Source of the DNA: Ananas comosus
Lineage: Eukaryota > Streptophyta > Magnoliopsida > Poales > Bromeliaceae
Length of the DNA stretch: 64,000 bases
Assembly: GCF_001540865.1 (NCBI RefSeq)
Contig: NC_033638.1
Location: forward strand, 10,369,315 to 10,433,314
Reading direction: 5' to 3'
This document shows positions 58,109 through 64,000 of the stretch, piece after piece (position 1 is the first letter of the stretch; the number at the start of each line of letters is the position of its first letter). Made by a program: the position numbers and the translations under genes. Under the pieces are notes generated by a model that worked only from the letters and a program-made list of their open reading frames with translations, ran no database searches and was not told where the DNA came from.

Positions 58109-58644
58109 TGTTGGCTTAAATGGGCCAGCATTCTGCCCTGTAGCGGGAGGCCATGTGGGCCGAGTCATGTTCGAAATGGCGTGAGGCTGGATTAGGCCGA
58201 GTCATATTCGAAGTGGCGTGAGGCCAGGTGGGCCGAATCACAATCGAGATCCGTGGACGCTGTTTCTGTACGCTTTAAGTGAATTAGTTGCGTATTTCTA
58301 ACAGTTCGAGCTTTTGGGATTAATGGTTAGCGCCAACGATCCGACAAGTGGTATCAGAGTCAGAGGTCACGGGTTCGCAAATGTGTGCAGGTGCTGGAGG
58401 GGGGATTGTTGGCTTAAATGGGCTAGCATCCTGCCCTGTGGCGGAGGGCCATGTGGGCCGAGTCATGTTCGAAATGGTGTGAGGCTGGGTTGGGCCGAGT
58501 CATATTCGAAGTGGCGTGAGCCCAGGTGGACCGAGTCACAATCGAGACCCGTGGGCGCTATTTCTGTATGCTTTAAGTGAATTGATTGTGTATTTCTAAC
58601 AGTTCGAGCTTTTGGGATTAATGGTTGGCGCCAACGATCCGACA
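58109..58644 (+). mobile_element. Complete TRIM (terminal-repeat retrotransposon in miniature)
   Basis: Two direct LTRs of exactly 238 bp, 58109-58346 and 58407-58644, each starting TGTTGGC and ending CCGACA (TG...CA). Two bases after LTR1 is tggtatcagagt (58349-58360), the classic primer-binding site matching the 3' end of initiator tRNA-Met. A purine run (ggaggggggat, about 58396-58406) directly precedes LTR2 and serves as polypurine tract. The internal domain is only 60 bp and codes for nothing. The 5-bp target duplication tatta flanks it (58104-58108, 58645-58649). By hand alignment the LTRs differ at 19 positions. Confidence 0.95.
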
Positions 58645-58894
58645 TATTACTCATCTGCAAATAGCACTATATATGAATAGTGTCTCCCTCTAGAAAACAA
58701 AATGGGTACATGGAGTGTTTGAAATCCCCTGCAAATAGTTGTGACAAGCTAAATTATGCTGATCATGATTAAGCGGTGATTATAATATTGCCTCAAATTT
58801 TTTTTTTACCGTGCAAGGACTGCTTTTATACCTACCTTGTGGATCACTGCAGGAGAAAGACTCACTTTGCTTAAGATAATAATACTATGTTATC

Positions 58895-59441
58895 GAGTAG
58901 GGCTACTATACTCTTATGAGTATTGAAGCTTTCGTATTCATAAGTTGTTTTCGATAATTGAGCTTCCGAATTAACGATCCACTTCCTTAAAAATGATCTA
59001 GAGTATTTGAAACTTATAGAAAATAAATTTCGTAAATTTTTAAAATCATAATAAAATCCATCAAGCGGGCATAAAATGAACGGTCAAAATCGAACGACGT
59101 CCAAAAAAAATGCATGATCGGATCCTTCAATTTAAGATCAGAGATATTGATCTTTATCTAGACAGTGAATAAAATTTTCTATCAAAAATTCAACCAATTC
59201 CGATTCTTTTACACCGTTAAACTAGCAAGTAACCCATACCGACTGTTAAAAATTATCAATTTTATGACCTTTTGATCGTAAGGTAAATAATGTCGAAAAA
59301 TTATAAAATTTGATTTCTAAAAGTTTTAAATGCTGTAGATAGCGTTTAACGCTATGGATTGTCGATTCGAAAGCTCTATAATCAAAAACGACTTATGAGT
59401 ACGATGGCGATCGTACTCATAAGAGTATAGTAGCCGAACTC
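58895..59441. mobile_element. Long foldback element, copy J, with 10-bp target duplication
   Basis: Left gagtagggctactatactct, right (reverse strand) gagttcggctactatactct. Nested palindrome acttatgagtacgatggcga / tcgtactcataag at the right end. Flanked by ctatgttatc at 58885-58894 and 59442-59451. The only copy in non-microsatellite DNA, so it best defines the family's ends. Confidence 0.85.
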
Positions 59442-59907
59442 CTATGTTATCATCATCCACATTAAAAAAATTTGTGCAAACTGTTGCCTAATTAGTTCAA
59501 CCACGCAGCAATTTTTCTTTTTTTTTTTTTTTTTCGTTGCACATTTCTTTACTTATTTAATATATTTGCAAAAAAAAAAACATATTGTGTGTTACATATT
59601 GTAGAATTTGATTTGCGGCTACAAAGTCTCGATGACTACATATGTAGCATTATTTTTAGAATAACTTATTCAGTTTGAAAGTTAGAAGCAAGTACGTATT
59701 ATACAACGTGAAGGATGAAAATTTCGCTATGATTAAAAATACAAATAAACTTCAAAATCACATAATTAAAAGCAACTGCGCTAGTATTTGATCATAACAA
59801 AAACAAACACTACAAGCGCTTTTACATATGCTTATAATTAAAAAAAGTTGCTTGCATACGAATTTTGTTAAGACCAATTAAGTATGGTGCCTAGTCAAAT
59901 TGAACAG

Positions 59908-60035
59908 TTTTTTTTTAAAGAGAGATAAATAACATATTATTTCATTTTATTTTTAATTTTAATAAATTTGGTTGAAAATATATGGCAATTATTAATCGAA
60001 CTTAAAATTTTAGATACTAACACCAAGTTAATTAA
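59908..60035 (-). mobile_element. Highly diverged SINE remnant
   Basis: T-run, aaagagagataaataacata, ttatttcattttatttttaa, then a decayed B-box region (aatcgaacttaaaat). Orientation minus. Confidence 0.45.
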
Positions 60036-60159
60036 GAGTTAAAAATGAATATGGGTGGCAGGGTAATACAAGTAAGATGATGACATGTGACAACGACTTG
60101 GATGTCAAAGTTAGGGCACTATTTAATAAGAGGCGTGCAAGTACACATGCTAAACATTT

Positions 60160-60825
60160 GGGTCCGTTTGGTTCGGAGGATAAGCGGGGATAACGAAATT
60201 ATCCCCGCTATTCTGCCAAACGGGATAATATTTTACCGAAATATTTTATCCCGATCAAATCTTGCTATTTCCAATTATTCCGGAATAATAAGAGATTTAC
60301 TATTCCACCAAAATGGTGGAATAGAATAGTGCTATTCCAATACTTAATTTCAAACTTTAATTAAAATTATAAATTGAATTAAAACTAAATTATATAAATA
60401 TAATATGTTATATATTATAATATATTATTTTTATTATAAAATTATTAATTGTACTATATTAATACTTATTATTTATATTTAAATATTACAATAAATTTTA
60501 TAATAAATTATATTTAAATTTNTTTGAGATTTTAAATTTCAAATTTTAAAATTTTAAAGTTAAAATTTTAAATTTAAAAATATAAATTTAAAAATTTAAA
60601 AATTTAAATTCAAATACAATAAGAGAGTAATATCATTATTTTTTATTTATAAAACCCATTATCTTTCTTATTTCATTTCATCTAACCAAACGCTAATTTT
60701 TTTTATTTTCAGAAATAACCAAATTTCATCCAAACGCAAAATTCATCTAATTCCTGTTTATACCTCAATTTATACTCATCTCTGAAATAGCTACTTTTTA
60801 TTTATCCCCGAACCAAATAATACCC
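60160..60825. mobile_element. TIR MITE with GTTTGGTTCGG ends (about 665 bp)
   Basis: Left gggtccgtttggttcggagg, right ccccgaaccaaataatacccg. Sub-terminal pairs ggataagcggggataacg and tatttatcccc. AT-rich interior with an unresolved base at 60522. Similar ends to the elements at 19036 and 25036. Confidence 0.65.
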
Positions 60826-60889
60826 GATGTTTATTTTAGAACCTAAACAAAAAAAAAAGAAAAAAGAAAAAAAAAGAAAGAAATAACTT

Positions 60890-61480
60890 CCCCGCTCGTG
60901 TATCACGGATCCAATGGGAACCGGATCCTCTGCTCGGCTCGGCTCAGCAGGGGAGCCGAGCTGTGCAGGAGTCGGCTCTAATGGGCCTACTGTTGTGGCC
61001 CCCGCCATAGAGCGGCACGGAAGAAGGCTGCACATGGGCAGACGTGGTCTCCTAGGCGATGTGGGCCCCACCACCTCAACCACCGGTGTACCCACTCGAA
61101 ATCTGCACCGCCCGATTAAGATCCGACGCTGTATGAGTCAACTACCAGGACAGCGAGGGATTGGGTGAAAGGCCTTTATGCCAACTCGCGAACGAGTGAA
61201 CCCTACAGCAGGTGCCACGTGGTCTAATGGGAAGTACACGATTTGCAATTTGCCACCTGTCAGAAAACGAGTGGATGTACCGTGCGATAGTGGATGTATT
61301 CGGTCGATGACGGCTCATAATGGAGGTGCGTCAGTGCATGTGATTCCACAAGTGCGAACAAATTTGATGCAAAACTTGCGAGCTCGTGCACCGACCGATC
61401 TTCTCCGGGAGGACACGTGGCGAGCATCGGAGTGGTTCACCAAGCCCGATTGGAGGAGCCTGATTATTATTCAGTTATAA
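60890..61480. other. GC-rich non-coding island with two G-boxes
   Basis: About 590 bp far richer in GC than its surroundings. CACGTG occurs at 61216-61221 (ccacgtgg) and 61414-61419 (acacgtggc), ABRE-like. Short open frames here have no recognisable domains. It could be a promoter fragment or gene relic; I cannot assign it. Confidence 0.4.
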
Positions 61481-61616
61481 AGGGAATTTAATTTTTATGT
61501 AAAAGCATTACTTATTAGGAAGTAATTAATTATATTTGTACTTTCTACTTTTGTTTTTATTCCCCACAAAATATATTGCTGCATCCACAAAAATAATAAA
61601 TATTGTATAAAATGGG

Positions 61617-61765
61617 TTTTTTTTTTTTGAGCAAGAAAAGATAATAAACACCTATTTTATTTATTTTTTAAAAACAACTTTAACTAAAAATGTAAAGTAG
61701 TTAGACTGATTTGGGATCTTAAATACCGACTATCAAATTTTTATCAACAATGTCAGGCACGGTTG
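61617..61765 (-). mobile_element. Highly diverged SINE remnant
   Basis: T-run, then ttattttttaaaaacaactt, aactaaaaatgtaaagtagt, gatttgggatcttaaatacc and a degraded head (cacggttggta). Same layout as the intact SINE in reverse. Confidence 0.45.
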
Positions 61766-61834
61766 GTACAATGGTACAGTAATTATAATTTTCAAAAAAG
61801 AATAAAAATTTTCAGTCACCGTATTTAAAAATTA

Positions 61835-61993
61835 TTATTATTATTATTATTTGAGAGATAGGTAGCATGCTACCTGCTTCGTTTATTTCATTTAAAAATA
61901 AACTTAGCTGGAAATGTGAATCAAGTAGGATTCGAACTTAAATCTCGGAAACCAACTACTAAGTTTTTTGCCACTTGCTCTAGGGACGGTCGG
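61835..61993 (-). mobile_element. tRNA-derived SINE with (ATT)n tail
   Basis: (att)n tail on the left, gagagataggtagcatgcta, body, B box as gattcgaactta, head gccacttgctctagggacgg. Approximate duplication taaaa(a)ttatta around it. The 3' body contains the near-palindrome ggtagcatgctacc. Confidence 0.85.
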
Positions 61994-63106
61994 TAAAATT
62001 ATTAAAAGTCGCTGAAGAGCAAATCATAGAATTGGGTCTAGACATTTGGGCCCTGGGCCATTCTGGACCATGAAGAAAAGGCCTAATATTAGCGAAGTAA
62101 AGGAAACTCCTATTGCGTCTTGATTGCATAGTGGGGACAAATTACCAGCTCAACTTCTTCGATTGATGCTATTTTGATACTTCCTATATTTACTACGTGA
62201 ATGCATGGCGTAAAAAAGAATGGCGAGAGCCGATGCTGCATTCGAAAATGCCTTCTGTTCACGTAATATTTTCAGAATTTGAATTCTGCTACAAAGATGA
62301 AAACACGTGAGTTTTGATCTACGTTTGGACAGAGGACGAAAGAGGATGAGTCGGGACGAAGGGTGTTGGGCTCGATCCATTTGACCAATTAGACTGGTTG
62401 AATTGGTCGGTTTATTTGGGCTTGGATTTGTAGTTTATATATATGTATACCAAAACTATGACTAATAAGAAGGAAACAGTTAACAGGAACCTATTTTATC
62501 TCATAAGTTTCAAAAATATTATTGATCAATTTCATACACATGAAAGTAAATATTTGGCTCTGTAATCAACCGTATCATTCAATAAGATTACCAACTCTAA
62601 TAAATGTTGAATTAATTATTAACCAGTACACAAGCAATACCACATTAATAACAGTATATATTTTCACGAGCCTTCTAAGATATATATATAAACTCTCAAT
62701 ATACTTGAATTTTTTTTTCCCTTTTATGTTCTCATCAAGGTCTTAATTTAGTCAGTACAAATACATCACATTCAACCACTCACTATGTTAATGTTAGAAA
62801 AAATATATATATAAAGGACTTTTCCGAGCAAGGCATGTTGGACCCTACATGGCTAAATTACTTTCCATATCCAGTAGTAGTAGGTTTTTTACACAGCATT
62901 TTATATATATTTATAGAATAAAATCAGAAATTTTTGTTGTTAGTTTGTGAGATCAAAAATAACTAATTTGTTGCTTCTAATTAGACTTAAATAAGTTATT
63001 AAAATTATTTTTATATAGTCTTTTTTCTTCTAATAACATTCTTTAATATTCATTTATATGACCTGTACAACTAATATTAAAGTATAAGATGTACATCTAA
63101 GATCTC
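61994..63106. other. Intergenic, no gene seen
   Basis: AT-rich; no element with clear ends and no coding signal. Confidence 0.5.
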
Positions 63107-63243
63107 AAAAGTGGCAAAGAGCTTGGTGGTTGGTACCCGAGACCCAGATTCGAATCCTAGTTGATTCACATTTCCAGCTAAATTTATTTCTAAATGAAAT
63201 AAACGAAGCGGGTAGCGTGCTACCTATCTCTCAAAAAAAAAAA
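63107..63243 (+). mobile_element. 5'-truncated tRNA-derived SINE
   Basis: Begins near the A-box region (gtggcaaagagcttggtggt), keeps the B box (agattcgaatcctag), body and ggtagcgtgctacctatctc followed by an A-run. The first about 15-20 bp of the head are missing. Confidence 0.8.
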
Positions 63244-64000
63244 GGAATATTTTTTTTAAGGGCTAGGAGCTAATTTAATTCTATAATGAACACGTACAAG
63301 GTGGAGGAGGATAGAACTTCCCATCGAACTTTCCACCTCTTTTTGCCAAACAGCTGTAGAAAATTATTTCAGAAAAATTATTTTTGTCTAAATTCAGCCA
63401 AACGCTCTACAATTTTTTATCAAAATTAATTTTGCAAACTAAAATTATTTTTACAAAAATTATTTTTTTAGAAGTTAGACCGAACAGACTCCTAACCGAT
63501 GACACACGAGAACATGAATTGATAAGGGTAAAATGGTAATGAAAAATAGGCAACCGGCCGAGTCAAATGTAGTGAACGATATAATAAATCCCATTTAAGC
63601 GCATGCTCTTGTCCCCACCGACACTAATAAATAATGTGTTACAACAAAAACTTAACTTAATGAGCTGGCCCTCGGCCATTCCAAGGCTAGCATGCACTTA
63701 TTTTATTCTATTTTTTATTTTTTTTAATTACCATAAATTTATTTTATTTTTATTTAAATCGGTGGAGAGTTGAAGTTTTATCGGTGACCACACCAGGTGC
63801 TAGACGTAGTTATCAAGCAATTATTTTGGTTTTGACAAGAACAGTGTGAATTGCGTTGCTCGGTGTCACGGTTGTATGCCTCTCTCATTCCTATGACACG
63901 TGGGGCCCGCAGTTCGTCGTGTCCCTCACGGGAGAGTAAAATGTCGTTTTATTTTCTGTAATAATAAAAATAAAAATAAAAATAAAAATGTGGACGCCAC
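63244..64000. other. Intergenic to right edge
   Basis: 63345-63495 looks like a fragment of a TIR element (ccaaacagctgtagaaaatt ... ttagaccgaacagactcct). Otherwise AT-rich, ending in an (aataaa)n-like tract. No gene. Confidence 0.4.

Noticed and set aside
58314..58580. 88-codon frame over the TRIM
   Set aside because: Runs across LTR1, the primer site and LTR2; TRIMs are non-coding.
60914..61480. Two short frames in the GC-rich island
   Set aside because: No domain or splice support; GC-rich DNA yields such frames by chance.

Overview
The window is plant nuclear DNA, most likely from a monocot. The gene models are plant-type: a plastid-targeted ALB3 insertase, cytosolic HSP70s ending in EEVD, a Dof zinc-finger factor and a U-box/ARM E3 ligase, all with GT-AG introns. 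The sharp contrast in codon composition between two nearly identical HSP70 genes (one very GC-rich, one not) is the kind of GC heterogeneity seen in commelinid monocots. I cannot name the species from the sequence alone.

Genes sit in three islands. Island 1 (0-24 kb) holds: an ALB3-like thylakoid insertase (minus, its 3' end lies off the left edge); a heat-shock-type HSP70 gene transcribed head-to-head with it (plus); an HSP20-like (alpha-crystallin fold) protein gene (minus); an ESCRT-III VPS2/CHMP2 gene (minus); and a second cytosolic HSP70 gene (minus). The two HSP70 genes point toward each other across about 14 kb, and both are interrupted at the same codon. Island 2 (about 40.2-41.9 kb) is one Dof transcription factor whose reading frame is broken at a single unresolved base. 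Island 3 (51.1-55.6 kb) is one SPL11/PUB-type U-box E3 ligase.

The rest (about 24.3-40 kb, 42-50 kb and 56-64 kb) is AT-rich and full of small non-autonomous mobile elements. They include a tRNA-derived SINE family (about ten copies, several with clear target-site duplications), a complete 536-bp terminal-repeat retrotransposon in miniature (TRIM), a probable non-autonomous Helitron, several TIR/foldback MITEs, and a striking family of about 540-bp foldback elements. The foldback ends carry a second, nested palindrome, and the copies lie among (TA)n, (GA)n and (CA)n microsatellites. Some elements are nested, which gives insertion order.

Parts of the assembly look unreliable. There are five single 'n' positions. 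Two are flanked by direct duplications (168 bp and about 21 bp) and one breaks the Dof frame. The stretch 27.6-29.1 kb carries noisy, indel-ridden repeats resembling unpolished long reads. No rRNA, genuine tRNA gene, CRISPR array or organellar segment was seen.
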